From Paenibacillus sp. ACRRX (GTDB lineage: Bacteria; Bacillota; Bacilli; Paenibacillales; Paenibacillaceae): a stretch of 64,000 bases of DNA. Both the position numbers and the translations under genes were made by a program. Below, piece by piece: positions 36,648 through 45,474 of the stretch (the stretch's first letter is position 1; every line of letters starts with the position of its first letter). The stretch lies in contig NZ_JAKRNK010000005.1 of the NCBI RefSeq assembly GCF_022346885.1, positions 372,001 to 436,000 of the forward strand, read 5' to 3'. Under the pieces are notes generated by a model that made no database searches, was not told the DNA's origin, and saw nothing but the letters and a program-made list of their open reading frames with translations.

Positions 36648-37652
36648 CTAGGGCTGCGCTCGATGTAATATCTGTCCAGCCACCTGCTCCAATACCGCCT
36701 GCTTGCCAAGCGCCGTAAAGGCCTCATTATAATTTTGCCGTGTCGTCAGTCGATACACATATCCACTTTTGACCGCCTTAAGTCCCGTCCAAAGCTTGCT
36801 GTCTTCTAATACGTTATGCTCATTATCGGACATTAGGACAATATGATCCGGATTAAGCGTGGACAGCCCTTCAAGGCTTGTCACCTTGCCGCCCCAACCG
36901 TCGGGATCAGGTGTGCCTGGCGCTTTAGGCAGCAATAGATCTTCAAATAACAACTCTGCCACTCCTGTGCTGGAATAAATCCGTATTTCTTTTGCCGTCG
37001 GTTCAATCACCGCAAACGTCGCTTCCTTTGTCACATTTTTAATCTGGCTGCGAAGCTGCTCCACTCGGTTATCGTATTGTTTGAGCCAGTCACTCATCGC
37101 TTGCTCTTTATCCAATGCCTTTGACACAAAAGCAAATCGCTCACGAAAAGCATTAAATCCATAAGGCACCCGTACAGTCGGAGCAATCTTTTGCAATTCC
37201 TCGTACAGTTCGCTCTGTGTTGGCCCTGCCAAGATTAGATCTGGATCTGCTGCGGCAATCGCTTCGATATTCACAGGCGTCTGAAACCAGCCGCCGATCT
37301 GAACATCTGTACCAAGCTTTTCCTGCAAAATAGGTGTCACCTGCTTAGGATCGCCCATATCTGTGTTGCCCGTTAAGATAGGCTTGTGTCCCAAAATCAG
37401 CAGTTCTTCTGTTGAGCCAGAAATGTCAGCGATTCGCTGTGGATGAAGTGGAATTTTAACTTCTCCTTTAGCATCCTGGATCACACGTGTCGAAGTGCTT
37501 ACCTGTCCACTCGTCCCTCCAGATGCAGCCACGCCGCTCGTTGGATTGTCATTCTGCCCCTTTGCTGACTCCGACTCCGCACCGCAGCCAAGTAGTGAGA
37601 TCGACAGTATAATTGTCGTCATCCATACAACTCCTGCTCTACCAAACTTCAT
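36648..37652 (-). CDS. Iron-siderophore ABC transporter substrate-binding lipoprotein
   Basis: 334 residues. The type II signal peptide has lipobox SLLGCG near residue 22. The FhuD/FecB-like fold shows PQRIADISGSTEELLILG, AADPDLILAG and a long central helix. It should capture an Fe(III)-siderophore outside the cell and deliver it to a permease that is not encoded here. A Fur box lies just before the gene, and a siderophore-type AraC regulator lies upstream on the same strand. Confidence 0.9.
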   Translation of the reverse strand: MKFGRAGVVWMTTIILSISLLGCGAESESAKGQNDNPTSGVAASGGTSGQVSTSTRVIQDAKGEVKIPLHPQRIADISGSTEELLILGHKPILTGNTDMGDPKQVTPILQEKLGTDVQIGGWFQTPVNIEAIAAADPDLILAGPTQSELYEELQKIAPTVRVPYGFNAFRERFAFVSKALDKEQAMSDWLKQYDNRVEQLRSQIKNVTKEATFAVIEPTAKEIRIYSSTGVAELLFEDLLLPKAPGTPDPDGWGGKVTSLEGLSTLNPDHIVLMSDNEHNVLEDSKLWTGLKAVKSGYVYRLTTRQNYNEAFTALGKQAVLEQVAGQILHRAQP

Positions 37653-37667
37653 CCAATACCCCTCCTA

Positions 37668-37682
37668 TGATAACCATTCTCA
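37668..37682. promoter_or_regulatory. Fur box before the iron lipoprotein gene
   Basis: TGATAACCATTCTCA matches the 7-1-7 Fur consensus TGATAAT-N-ATTATCA at all but two arm positions, 16 bases upstream of the start. Repression by iron-loaded Fur is expected. Confidence 0.65.
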
Positions 37683-37786
37683 TTTACATAAGTGTCATCT
37701 TACGCCTCCTCACCAGATATTTCTAACGGGGAACGGATAACAATACCGTATAGCGGATTTATTTGGCGGATTGTATACACAGCAAT

Positions 37787-37813
37787 AACGCCAGCACATA
37801 AATGTGTGGCGTT
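37787..37813. terminator. Hairpin after the AraC gene
   Basis: AACGCCA and TGGCGTT pair with CACA/TGTG inside. The hairpin lies about 27 bases after the AraC stop. No strong T-run follows, so read-through into the lipoprotein gene is possible. Confidence 0.4.
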
Positions 37814-37839
37814 AAACTGTTGTTATTATAGTCGTCCGT

Positions 37840-38817
37840 CTATCTGCGCTGACGCAGCACCTCGGAAGGATTAAGCCCGAACTTCCCGCGGAATATGGCT
37901 GTGAAATGACTCAAATTGGCGTACCCTACAAATCCCGCCGCTTGTGTTACATTAACATCGCCTTTCCTTAGTAAGTTCATGGCTTGTTCCAATCGCTTAT
38001 CACGCAAGTAACGATATGCGGACGTTCCAAAGCACTCTTTGAAGCCAAGTTTAAGCTTAAAATCATTCAGTCCAACAATTCGTGCCAGTTCCAGCAGCGA
38101 AGGTGGACTTTCCATATGATAGAGCAGCACTTGAGCGGCTTCCTTCACCTTATCCATGTCCCGCTTGCTCAACTTTGCAGCAGCAGTATGCTCCTCACTG
38201 TCGAATAGAAAGGTATGCATGTAGTTAGCCAGCAGCTCCAAAGCTTTGCCTTCCAAATACATTCTGCGTACAGCTTTCTCATATGGACATTCAAGCATCT
38301 GACGGACGATATGGGCGGCGGCTGTATTTATCGGCAGTTCAAACTTGCGGAAAGATTGTGATCCGATTATCCGATCAAAGTCCATAGTCCGTCCAGCCGT
38401 TCCCTCACCCATGAGCCGGTTGAACTCCACAAGAGGGATACCGATAGCTAATGAACGCATAGGTACTCGATTATCGTATTCAAACACTGCATCAAACTGC
38501 TTCATAAAGTGTAAATAACAAGTTCCTTCACATATGTCGTGCCGTTCCCCAGACACATTGACCTGTCCTGCTCCCTGTAAACAGATACTCAGCTCCACCA
38601 TCGCCGCTTCAGATGTTACATATACATCCTGCAATCGGGATAGGCGGTAATCCGAATGTACAATTTCCAACTTCGTATTTGTCGACAGACGTCGAATAAC
38701 TCCCGCTCCTACAGGATTACAAAGTGTCATGGAACTGTCAGCAAGGTGGAGTTGAGGCTTCAGTTGGAGGCCTCGCCAATATTGCGTATAAATATCATGA
38801 TATCCTGTACTTGCCAT
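37840..38817 (-). CDS. AraC-family regulator, PchR-like
   Basis: 325 residues. The C-terminal AraC HTH pair (about 215-322) has LLELARIVGLNDFKLKLGFK and VTQAAGFVGYANLSHFTAIF, ending RGKFGLNPSEVLRQ. The N-terminal ligand domain has the PchR plan (ELSICLQGAGQVNVSGERHD). PchR-type proteins bind siderophores and activate their transport genes. Its neighbour is an iron-siderophore binding lipoprotein, and both have a Fur box upstream, so it probably activates that gene. Confidence 0.87.
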   Translation of the reverse strand: MASTGYHDIYTQYWRGLQLKPQLHLADSSMTLCNPVGAGVIRRLSTNTKLEIVHSDYRLSRLQDVYVTSEAAMVELSICLQGAGQVNVSGERHDICEGTCYLHFMKQFDAVFEYDNRVPMRSLAIGIPLVEFNRLMGEGTAGRTMDFDRIIGSQSFRKFELPINTAAAHIVRQMLECPYEKAVRRMYLEGKALELLANYMHTFLFDSEEHTAAAKLSKRDMDKVKEAAQVLLYHMESPPSLLELARIVGLNDFKLKLGFKECFGTSAYRYLRDKRLEQAMNLLRKGDVNVTQAAGFVGYANLSHFTAIFRGKFGLNPSEVLRQRR

Positions 38818-38869
38818 TAACGTGTACCTCTGCTGCCATATTGGATTTCCTTATTTCACATTCCATAAT

Positions 38870-38884
38870 TGAGAACAATTCTCA
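38870..38884. promoter_or_regulatory. Fur box before the AraC gene
   Basis: TGAGAACAATTCTCA is a perfect 7-1-7 dyad resembling the Fur consensus (three arm positions differ), 53 bases before the AraC start. Confidence 0.55.
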
Positions 38885-38942
38885 AAATTATAGCTATTAT
38901 AAAATAAGGAGCTCCAGCAATCAATGTGCTTCCTAGCTGCAA

Positions 38943-39941
38943 TTATGCCTCTCGTATATCTACCCAATCCGCAGATGCCGGATGGCGCAGTGCCTCCAGC
39001 ACTACTTGAGCATCATATCCGTCCTGGAAGTCAAATAATGGGGACATATTGCCTTTGATTGCCTGCAGCACATAATGGAATACCGCATGATCTGTCCCTT
39101 CATTTATTACACTTACTTGAAGCGGCTGCCCGATCTCACCTTCCAGCAGCTGCGCCCAGTTCTCGATAGCAAGTGTACCGCTTGTCCCGTGGACAATCAT
39201 TGACACCCGTTCTTCACCTGCAAATCCTGCCATACCGTTGATGGATACAGGTGTCCCGTCAGCCAATCGAAGCTTGGCTTCCACACCGATCTCACAGCAA
39301 TCTGCTTGTTCTGACAGTTCCAATTCGCTCTGGACATGAGTGACTTTTCCGAATAATTTTTGAATGACATGAATCCAATGCACGCCCACTTCCAGCACAA
39401 ATCCACCTTGCTTTCGGGATGAGATCCACGAATTGTGCTGCCAACTCCGCGGCCAGCTTGGGAATCGCCAGACAAGCTCAATTTTGCGAATGACGCCAAT
39501 TTGATCGTTATCCAACTTCTGCTTGAGTGTACGCATTGTCGGTTCATGGGGAAGCGAGAAATGGATGGCATGCACAACGTTCACTTCCTTCGCCTTATCC
39601 AGCATACGCTTTGCCTCTTCCAAACTATTAGCAAGAGGCTTTTCACAGAAGACGTGAATCCGCTTCTCCAGTGCAGCCATCACCACGTCGTGATGATAGG
39701 CTGGTGGTACTGCCACGTAAAGCAAGTCTAGATCCGATTCCGCTAGCAAAGTTTCGTAATCAGCAAAGTATTCCAACTCAGGATACTGCTCTTGGCACTC
39801 TCGCCGAGACTGCTCATTGGACTCACAGATCGCGATTAACGCAATATGCTGGTTGTACTCCACATTTTGAACCAAGCGAATCATATAATGTCCCATATGA
39901 CCCAATCCCACGATGGCCATTTTAATTTTAGGTACTGTCAT
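38943..39941 (-). CDS. Gfo/Idh/MocA-family oxidoreductase
   Basis: 332 residues. The NAD(P)-binding Rossmann domain begins KMAIVGLGHMGHYMIRLV, then YVAVPPAYHHDVVMAAL and HVFCEKPLANSLEEAKRML, the classic EKP motif. The C-terminal domain has FVLEVGVHWIHVIQKLFG. Members oxidise or reduce sugars and inositols; the substrate cannot be told from sequence. AGGGAAAATGG precedes the ATG. It stands alone. Confidence 0.9.
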   Translation of the reverse strand: MTVPKIKMAIVGLGHMGHYMIRLVQNVEYNQHIALIAICESNEQSRRECQEQYPELEYFADYETLLAESDLDLLYVAVPPAYHHDVVMAALEKRIHVFCEKPLANSLEEAKRMLDKAKEVNVVHAIHFSLPHEPTMRTLKQKLDNDQIGVIRKIELVWRFPSWPRSWQHNSWISSRKQGGFVLEVGVHWIHVIQKLFGKVTHVQSELELSEQADCCEIGVEAKLRLADGTPVSINGMAGFAGEERVSMIVHGTSGTLAIENWAQLLEGEIGQPLQVSVINEGTDHAVFHYVLQAIKGNMSPLFDFQDGYDAQVVLEALRHPASADWVDIREA

Positions 39942-40356
39942 CCATTTTCCCTGCCTCTCTTAAATAGACTTCCTGAATCCCAGATAAGGAATACAACTTC
40001 TAGATGTTTGAATACAGCCTGTTGTCTTTACTGCTGTGTTTTCCTCAAACAAACGGCTTTCACCCCCTAAATCATACTGTAATTGCATTTGTTAGCGTAG
40101 TTAAATATTAACATCCGGCAAGAATCAGAGCTTGAACGGGAATAATATTTGTTATTATTTCTTTCAATTCTAAAATATACCTAAAGTTTCTGCTACAAAT
40201 AGGTGACAATGTCCCTGTATTTGCTGAAATTCATCTTTATCTGTTGTAAGCTTGCTAAATTATGATAAAATCTTTATCTAATTGTTTACGGTTATACGCT
40301 TGAAAGAAAAAATTTATACCATTAAATTATTATTGGGTAAAGAGGGTATTCATAAA
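39942..40356. other. AT-rich intergenic stretch without a gene
   Basis: I see no convincing gene, hairpin or repeat. It should hold the promoters of the oxidoreductase (minus) and of the 40357 gene (plus), but no clear pair of boxes stands out. Confidence 0.5.
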
Positions 40357-40749
40357 GTGAGTCAGTCTGATATGAAAATTGTTAAAATTACAGGGTCCTT
40401 GCATAAGGACAAGCTAGACTTCGACATTTCGGAGTGGAAGCTCTTAATCGAAACCAATCGTTACTATGAAATAAAGTCAGAGGAAGGTCCAGTCGTCAAA
40501 CGTATCTTTAAAGAAAAAATGAATCAAATTATCGAGGAATCCAAACACTATGTAAATGGCTCACTAACCTGCTCGGTATTTTGTACGACAGATCATGTGC
40601 AAGACATTATGAAAGAAATCAAGCATAAGCTCATGCAGACGATTCAAACTTATATGCACGATCTGCAACTTAACATCAAGGCGTTGGATGGTTCTGCATT
40701 CGGCATCAAGCCTCAAGCTACTGTTAAGCTTGTGGAACAAGAGGACTAG
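40357..40749 (+). CDS. Small soluble protein of unknown function
   Basis: 130 residues if started at the GTG at 40357, which has AGAGGG 10 bases before it; the frame is open 25 codons further upstream but without a ribosome site. The N-terminal half has alternating strands (MKIVKITGSLHKDKLDFDIS). The C-terminal half is a charged helix followed by FGIKPQATVKLVEQ. No signal peptide or membrane helix. I do not recognise a family. A GCGC...GCGC stem with eight Ts near 40825-40855 may be its terminator. Confidence 0.6.
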   Translation: MSQSDMKIVKITGSLHKDKLDFDISEWKLLIETNRYYEIKSEEGPVVKRIFKEKMNQIIEESKHYVNGSLTCSVFCTTDHVQDIMKEIKHKLMQTIQTYMHDLQLNIKALDGSAFGIKPQATVKLVEQED

Positions 40750-40985
40750 TAAGTCTCTATTGCATAAATTAGATCACTTATATAATCTATCTGCTTTAAA
40801 AATAACAGATGATAAACAAGACAACTTGCGCAATTAAGGTGGCGCTTTTTTTTGTGTGCATGCGAATAACGCACAGCACATCTGATGATACGTGAAGAAG
40901 TCGGTATTAGTCCCCGAGTTCTTGATTTATTATCCAGTCTATGGTAACGTGTAGCTATATATTTATTAGAGGGAGGTGTGACAGG

Positions 40986-41144
40986 ATGCAATTAAATGTA
41001 ATGGCTGAGCTATTGAGTGCGCTTCGTTCGCAATTGCTAGGAATTTTCCATGATTCCATTATGAACGGGATACGTGTGTCCATTTCCAGCAATTCGAACC
41101 GAATATCACATTTTAGCGAAATGACCATCCTGTCACTGCCTTAA
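40986..41144 (+). CDS. 52-residue upstream ORF / candidate leader peptide of the ABC-F gene
   Basis: A short frame with a strong ribosome site (GGAGGTG, 7 bases before the ATG). It starts MQLNVMAELLSALRSQLLG and ends EMTILSLP. It lies 20 bases before an intrinsic terminator, and the ABC-F gene follows only about 55 bases after that, with no promoter seen between. ABC-F resistance genes are often controlled by ribosome stalling on such upstream ORFs. It is longer than most known leaders, so an independent small protein is the alternative. Confidence 0.55.
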   Translation: MQLNVMAELLSALRSQLLGIFHDSIMNGIRVSISSNSNRISHFSEMTILSLP

Positions 41145-41164
41145 CGGACAAATTTTACAATCCG

Positions 41165-41197
41165 AAGGCCGCGAGGACATGTCCTTGCGGTCTTTTT
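41165..41197 (+). terminator. Intrinsic terminator / probable attenuator before the ABC-F gene
   Basis: AAGGCCGCGAGG pairs with CCTTGCGGTCTT (12 pairs, two G-T) around ACATGT and runs into TTTTT. It stands in the leader of the ABC-F gene, so full-length transcripts must pass through it. Confidence 0.8.
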
Positions 41198-41251
41198 GTA
41201 TTATCCTCAAGCAGGCAGCGACAGCTAGGGTCATCAGAGAGGAAGATATAA

Positions 41252-43288
41252 ATGATGATTCAATGCCAACAAATCCAAAAGGGGTTTGGCGCCCAGTCTA
41301 TTCTGCTGGATGTCACCTGCGAAATAAACGAGTTCGAACGTGTGGGGCTTATCGGCCGCAACGGCTCGGGCAAAACAACACTGCTTCATCTCTTGAATGG
41401 CAGCGAAAAGCCTGACGCTGGACAGCTCTCTATTCGTAAAGGTACGAGAATCGGCTATCTGGAGCAAGTTCCTCAATGTGGTGAACACGACACCGTTAGT
41501 GACGTGCTGAATCAAGCTTTCCATGAGCCGATGCAGTGGATGGCGAGCATGCGTGAACTGGAGCAGCAGATGGCTGATCCCAGTCAAGGCAGTGGCATGT
41601 TAGAGCAGAAGCTGCAGCAATATGGAGAGCTGCAAGAGCGTTTTGAAAGAGCCGGAGGCTATGAAATTGAAGCTCGGATTGGTAAAGTAACAGGCGGTTT
41701 GCGTATCCCTGAATCCCAATTCATGCGTCCGTTCCGCTCTTTATCAGGCGGGGAGAAAACCAAGATCGGACTGGCCGCGATGCTGCTTGCATCACCAGAG
41801 CTGCTGCTGCTGGACGAACCGACCAATCACCTGGATATGATGGCAATTGACTGGTTGGAGCAGTTTCTCCAATCTTACGCGGGAACTGTTATCATCATCT
41901 CGCATGATCGGTATTTTCTTGATCGGGTAGTCACCAAGATCATTGAGCTTGAGGATGGCGAAGCCTTCACTTATCATACTAATTACTCTGGATTCCAGCA
42001 GGAAAAGGAAGCTCGTCTTCTTCAACAATTCGCGGATTATCAAGAACAGAAAAAGAAGATCAAACAAATGCAGGAGGCAATTAAGCAGTTGATCGAATGG
42101 GGCAACCGTGCCGATGCATCGAAATTTCACCGCCGAGCCGCCTCCATGCAAAAAGCACTTGATCGGATGACCAAGTTAAAACGTCCGATATTAGAGCGGA
42201 AGTCTATCGAGCTGAATTTGCAGCAGCGCGATAGATCTGGCGTGCAAGTATTAACGCTGGACGGTGTTGGCAAAGGTTATGAAGACCGTGTGTTATTCAG
42301 AAATGCCAGTGAGCTGCTGTGTTATGGCGAACAGGTGGCACTAATTGGAAATAACGGGTCAGGCAAAAGCACGCTGCTCAAATGCATTTTGGGAATGGAG
42401 AGTCCCGATGAAGGTGAAATTCGCCTTGGCTCTCGTGTTGATATTGGTTACTTGGCGCAGGAGAGTGCACCCGAAGAGGAGAACGCTACCGTGCTGTCTT
42501 ACTATCGCACCGAAGTTGGTATAGAAGAAGGCGAAGCGCGAGGCCGCCTTGCCAGCTTCCTCTTCTGCGGCTCAGATGTCTTTAAGAAGGTACGCAATCT
42601 GTCTGGCGGTGAATGGAGTCGGCTCCGTTTTGCGCTGCTTATGCATCGGCAGCCGAACCTCCTTGTACTGGATGAGCCGACCAACCACTTGGACATCGAT
42701 TCGCGAGAAGCATTGGAAGAAGCACTCGAAGATTTCCCAGGAACACTGCTCGCCGTATCACATGACCGCTACTTTATGAATCGGTTAGCGAAGAAAATAT
42801 GGTCGCTGGAGCAAGGCAAGTTGGTGACTGTGCACGGCAACTACGAGGATTACAAGGCAAAGCATGAACTGAATGTGCACCAGCATTACCCTAGCAGCAG
42901 CAATAGTGAGCCGTCAGGTTACAACCGAGTGGAAAACGCACGTACACCGCATTCGCAGCAGCGCACCTATGGGATTAACAATAGCAGTGCTAAAGCTGCC
43001 AATGATTCTGCTCGTGCGCGAGAAATGAACAAAAATGACGATATGCCTTCCTATACGGAAACGAAGTCAGTAGGCAGCAATCGCTCCCGTAAGGTGGACG
43101 CAACTCAATTAGAGGCGAACATCCACTCCCTGGAGCAGTCGTTGCGTGAGCTGGACGAAGCGATGCTGAACCCCACCCTCGCTTCGGATGCGGGTAAGCT
43201 TGCGGCTCTTCACAACGAGCGCGAAATGATGCAAGCTCATCTAGAACCGTTGTATGAGCAGTGGATGCATGCATTAGAGGAACAATAA
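41252..43288 (+). CDS. ABC-F family ATPase (ribosome-protection type likely)
   Basis: 678 residues, no membrane helix, two ABC domains. The first has GRNGSGKTTLLHL, LSGGEKTKIGLA and LLLLDEPTNHLD. The second has GNNGSGKSTLLKC, LSGGEWSRLRFAL and LVLDEPTNHLD. The charged linker at about 245-310 (EKEARLLQQFADYQEQKKKI) is the P-site tRNA interaction motif region. A long C-terminal tail ends in a coiled coil. ABC-F proteins act on the ribosome; some eject antibiotics, others are housekeeping (YdiF-like). The attenuator before it and the adjacent macrolide phosphotransferase favour a resistance role. Confidence 0.88.
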   Translation: MMIQCQQIQKGFGAQSILLDVTCEINEFERVGLIGRNGSGKTTLLHLLNGSEKPDAGQLSIRKGTRIGYLEQVPQCGEHDTVSDVLNQAFHEPMQWMASMRELEQQMADPSQGSGMLEQKLQQYGELQERFERAGGYEIEARIGKVTGGLRIPESQFMRPFRSLSGGEKTKIGLAAMLLASPELLLLDEPTNHLDMMAIDWLEQFLQSYAGTVIIISHDRYFLDRVVTKIIELEDGEAFTYHTNYSGFQQEKEARLLQQFADYQEQKKKIKQMQEAIKQLIEWGNRADASKFHRRAASMQKALDRMTKLKRPILERKSIELNLQQRDRSGVQVLTLDGVGKGYEDRVLFRNASELLCYGEQVALIGNNGSGKSTLLKCILGMESPDEGEIRLGSRVDIGYLAQESAPEEENATVLSYYRTEVGIEEGEARGRLASFLFCGSDVFKKVRNLSGGEWSRLRFALLMHRQPNLLVLDEPTNHLDIDSREALEEALEDFPGTLLAVSHDRYFMNRLAKKIWSLEQGKLVTVHGNYEDYKAKHELNVHQHYPSSSNSEPSGYNRVENARTPHSQQRTYGINNSSAKAANDSARAREMNKNDDMPSYTETKSVGSNRSRKVDATQLEANIHSLEQSLRELDEAMLNPTLASDAGKLAALHNEREMMQAHLEPLYEQWMHALEEQ

Positions 43289-43291
43289 ATG

Positions 43292-43327
43292 CAAAGGTCG
43301 AGCAGCTATATGGCTGCTCGACCTTTG
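43292..43327. terminator. Shared terminator between convergent resistance genes
   Basis: AAAGGTCGAGCAGC and GCTGCTCGACCTTT are perfect 14-base arms around TATATG, with one more C-G pair outside. It lies just after the ABC-F stop and 26 bases after the phosphotransferase stop, so it can end both transcripts. Confidence 0.8.
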
Positions 43328-43352
43328 TCCGTTCACAGCATGTTTCCTGAGA

Positions 43353-44285
43353 CTAACTCTCTGACTGTTCCTGATCGTTTACACCTAGCAGCGAACGCGC
43401 CATATCCAGCGTCGCCTCATCTCCAGTCAACAAAGCAAATGCCGCCACATCTACTGCATATGCGGCCCACAGCTCGATGATGTGATCACGCATGCGAGGC
43501 CAGACGCGACCACCTGCCGCTTCATACTGTGCGATCACTTCTGCAAGCACATCCTCGCCAAACGTAGCCAGACACAACTTGAAGTCAGCTGCAGGATCAC
43601 CTACTTGCCCCTCCGTCCAATCAATAAACCCGCTTACACGCTCCTCAGCATCTACCAGTATGTGTCCTGCATGCATATCCCCATGGATAAGCGCTGAATG
43701 CTGCGGCCAATAAGAGTCATCACCTGTCCAAGCCTGCCAGCGCTGCCATAACTCATTCGAGACGCCAATCTTCTGCTTGATCTCCTGCATACGCTTGATC
43801 AGCGAAGTTCGCACCTCTTCAGGGCTTAGTACCCGGATACCTCGCGCAGCAGCTTCCTGATGATCGATACTGTGCACAGCTGCCAGCGACTGAGCTAGCG
43901 ATTCGATAAATGCTGGTTTTAACGCCTCCGGATTGATGTGCCACACATATTGACGCGCTTCCGGATCTATGGTGCCTGCGGGGGTCCCCTCTAGCATTGG
44001 GTAAGCTATAAGTTCAGCTGTATGAATACGCCATTGCGGCACAGCAATTGGCAAATGGCGACTCACTAATGCCAGTACGTCCCCTTCATAGCCAGCACGT
44101 TCCAACACATCTTCACGGCGCGGCACTCTTAGTACCCACGCCTTGCCGGATTCATCATTTGCAAAGCCGACGAGAAAATCCATTCCAGATTCATTTATGT
44201 TGATCGTATGAGCATCCAACTTTAAGCCATGCTTCTCTGCAAGCTGCAGCAAATTCGTTATTTTATCGGGATTCATCGACGTCAT
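43353..44285 (-). CDS. mph: Macrolide 2'-phosphotransferase
   Basis: About 310 residues of the APH fold. HGDMHAGHILVD is the Brenner catalytic loop and FIDWTEGQVGDPAADF holds the metal-binding Asp. VGFANDESGKAWVLRVPRRE near the N-terminus holds the ATP lysine region. These match Mph-type enzymes, which phosphorylate the desosamine 2'-OH of macrolides using GTP. I choose ATG 44285 because AGAGGAGAG lies 7 bases before it. A leader peptide and attenuator precede it. Confidence 0.9.
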   Translation of the reverse strand: MTSMNPDKITNLLQLAEKHGLKLDAHTININESGMDFLVGFANDESGKAWVLRVPRREDVLERAGYEGDVLALVSRHLPIAVPQWRIHTAELIAYPMLEGTPAGTIDPEARQYVWHINPEALKPAFIESLAQSLAAVHSIDHQEAAARGIRVLSPEEVRTSLIKRMQEIKQKIGVSNELWQRWQAWTGDDSYWPQHSALIHGDMHAGHILVDAEERVSGFIDWTEGQVGDPAADFKLCLATFGEDVLAEVIAQYEAAGGRVWPRMRDHIIELWAAYAVDVAAFALLTGDEATLDMARSLLGVNDQEQSES

Positions 44286-44327
44286 AAGTTCACTCTCCTC
44301 TAAATTCATACCTGTTTATGGTCCAAA

Positions 44328-44362
44328 AACAACACAAAAAGCACAAACACTTCTGTCTGTGC
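44328..44362 (-). terminator. Attenuator before the macrolide phosphotransferase gene
   Basis: On the minus strand GCACAGACA pairs with TGTTTGTGC (9 pairs, one G-T) around GAAG, followed by TTTTTGTGTTGTTTTT. It lies between the leader ORF and the gene. ATACCTG just upstream of it (44370-44364) can pair with CAGGTAT (44314-44308) downstream, a possible alternative structure. Confidence 0.78.
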
Positions 44363-44391
44363 GCAGGTATACCGGAATAAAGTCATTCATT

Positions 44392-44466
44392 TCATGACTG
44401 AAACCATGAAGTTAGAGCAAATAGAACACAGCTGCGCCACATACACAGCCACGCCGCAAGTTCCAT
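44392..44466 (-). CDS. 24-residue leader peptide of the macrolide phosphotransferase gene
   Basis: A short frame from ATG 44466 to TGA 44392 with AGGAGAG 6 bases before it. The peptide begins MELAAWLCMWRSC and ends SWFQS; it is hydrophobic, with Trp at 6, 10 and 21. Its stop lies about 30 bases before the attenuator stem. A drug-stalled ribosome on this frame could keep the terminator from forming, as in leader-controlled resistance genes of Gram-positives. The mechanism is inferred. Confidence 0.65.
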   Translation of the reverse strand: MELAAWLCMWRSCVLFALTSWFQS

Positions 44467-44897
44467 GCTCGACTCTCCTAGCTTTTCTCAACGTTGAAGA
44501 CCTATCCATTTATGATAAGAATTCATGTCAATAGACATACCTATCCCGATATCCTGCACACGGCAGAATTATAAGCACTATGCAATTAATTGCGAATAGC
44601 GTTCAATCGGAATCTGTAAAATGCCATTACATGAACCCTCCGTTCCTAAAAATTACAAATAGCTTACCACGAATGGCTGGATTGCACAATTTATATTTCT
44701 GCATTCAGGACGGCGGTATCCACAATCACAGCTTCTCCTGCACATAGCAATTTCTGCATTCACCTCTTGTTGAAGAATGGAACCCTTACTCTATAATTTC
44801 CGACCATTACTTCGGCCTAGGGCAAACAATTGGGCATAAATTATCGTTTCGAAACGTAAGTTGTAGGTAGCAGTCTCACATTCACATACGCAAATAA
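44467..44897. other. Intergenic region carrying the mph promoter region
   Basis: No gene is seen. A perfect TTGACA -35 box on the minus strand lies at 44531-44526, about 60 bases before the leader peptide start. The -10 box is unclear (TGGATA at 17 bases). Confidence 0.4.
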
Positions 44898-44923
44898 GGT
44901 GCCGTACTCTCAGGTACAGCACC
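44898..44923 (-). terminator. Terminator after the 44970 gene
   Basis: GGTGC/GCACC with inner GTAC/GTAC forms a stem, followed on the minus strand by TTATTTG. Confidence 0.6.
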
Positions 44924-44969
44924 ACTCTGAATATTTTCGATGACTAGTAGAGCAGGCATTGACTCATAT

Positions 44970-45380
44970 TCATTTGATATCCTGTGTTTCACCGTTTGTA
45001 CTGATAATCTTGTCTATTCTGGCTTCTAGTTTCTGCTTATTAGCTATCACCTTGGGTGTTAACTGATGCTGCGTGCACAAAAGGATGTACTCATCGTATC
45101 GTGCTTGTGTTGGACGGTTATCAAGGAAGCGCCTCACTTCTTCCGTCAAATCCATCATAAATTGTGGATCGCTGAGTTTCCCTTTTATTTCCGCGTAATA
45201 TGCCGTTTGCTTGGTCGGTTTGCTGTATTCGTAGAACAACTTCACCTTTGTAGTGATTCGCTCCACTTCTGCTTCCGTGTAAGGCTTATAAATTGTGCCT
45301 TGTACTTCCTTAACGTACTTGTTTATGGACACCCCCAGGCTAGGTCTGGCCTGATGAGATAATGTGTGAATGGTTGACAT
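44970..45380 (-). CDS. Small cytosolic protein of unknown function
   Basis: 136 residues from ATG 45380, which has AAAGAGG 11 bases before it (a TTG one codon upstream is also possible). It starts MSTIHTLSHQARPSLGVSI, is highly charged and helical, and has no signal peptide or membrane segment. No family is recognised. It is flanked by terminators on both sides and so forms its own unit. Confidence 0.6.
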   Translation of the reverse strand: MSTIHTLSHQARPSLGVSINKYVKEVQGTIYKPYTEAEVERITTKVKLFYEYSKPTKQTAYYAEIKGKLSDPQFMMDLTEEVRRFLDNRPTQARYDEYILLCTQHQLTPKVIANKQKLEARIDKIISTNGETQDIK

Positions 45381-45474
45381 CAATGATCGAACCTCTTTCC
45401 ATGTAAAAGTAAAATAACAGTACTTATCTATAGTATACCCTCTATTAGTAAAACGGATAGACCATTCGCAAATC

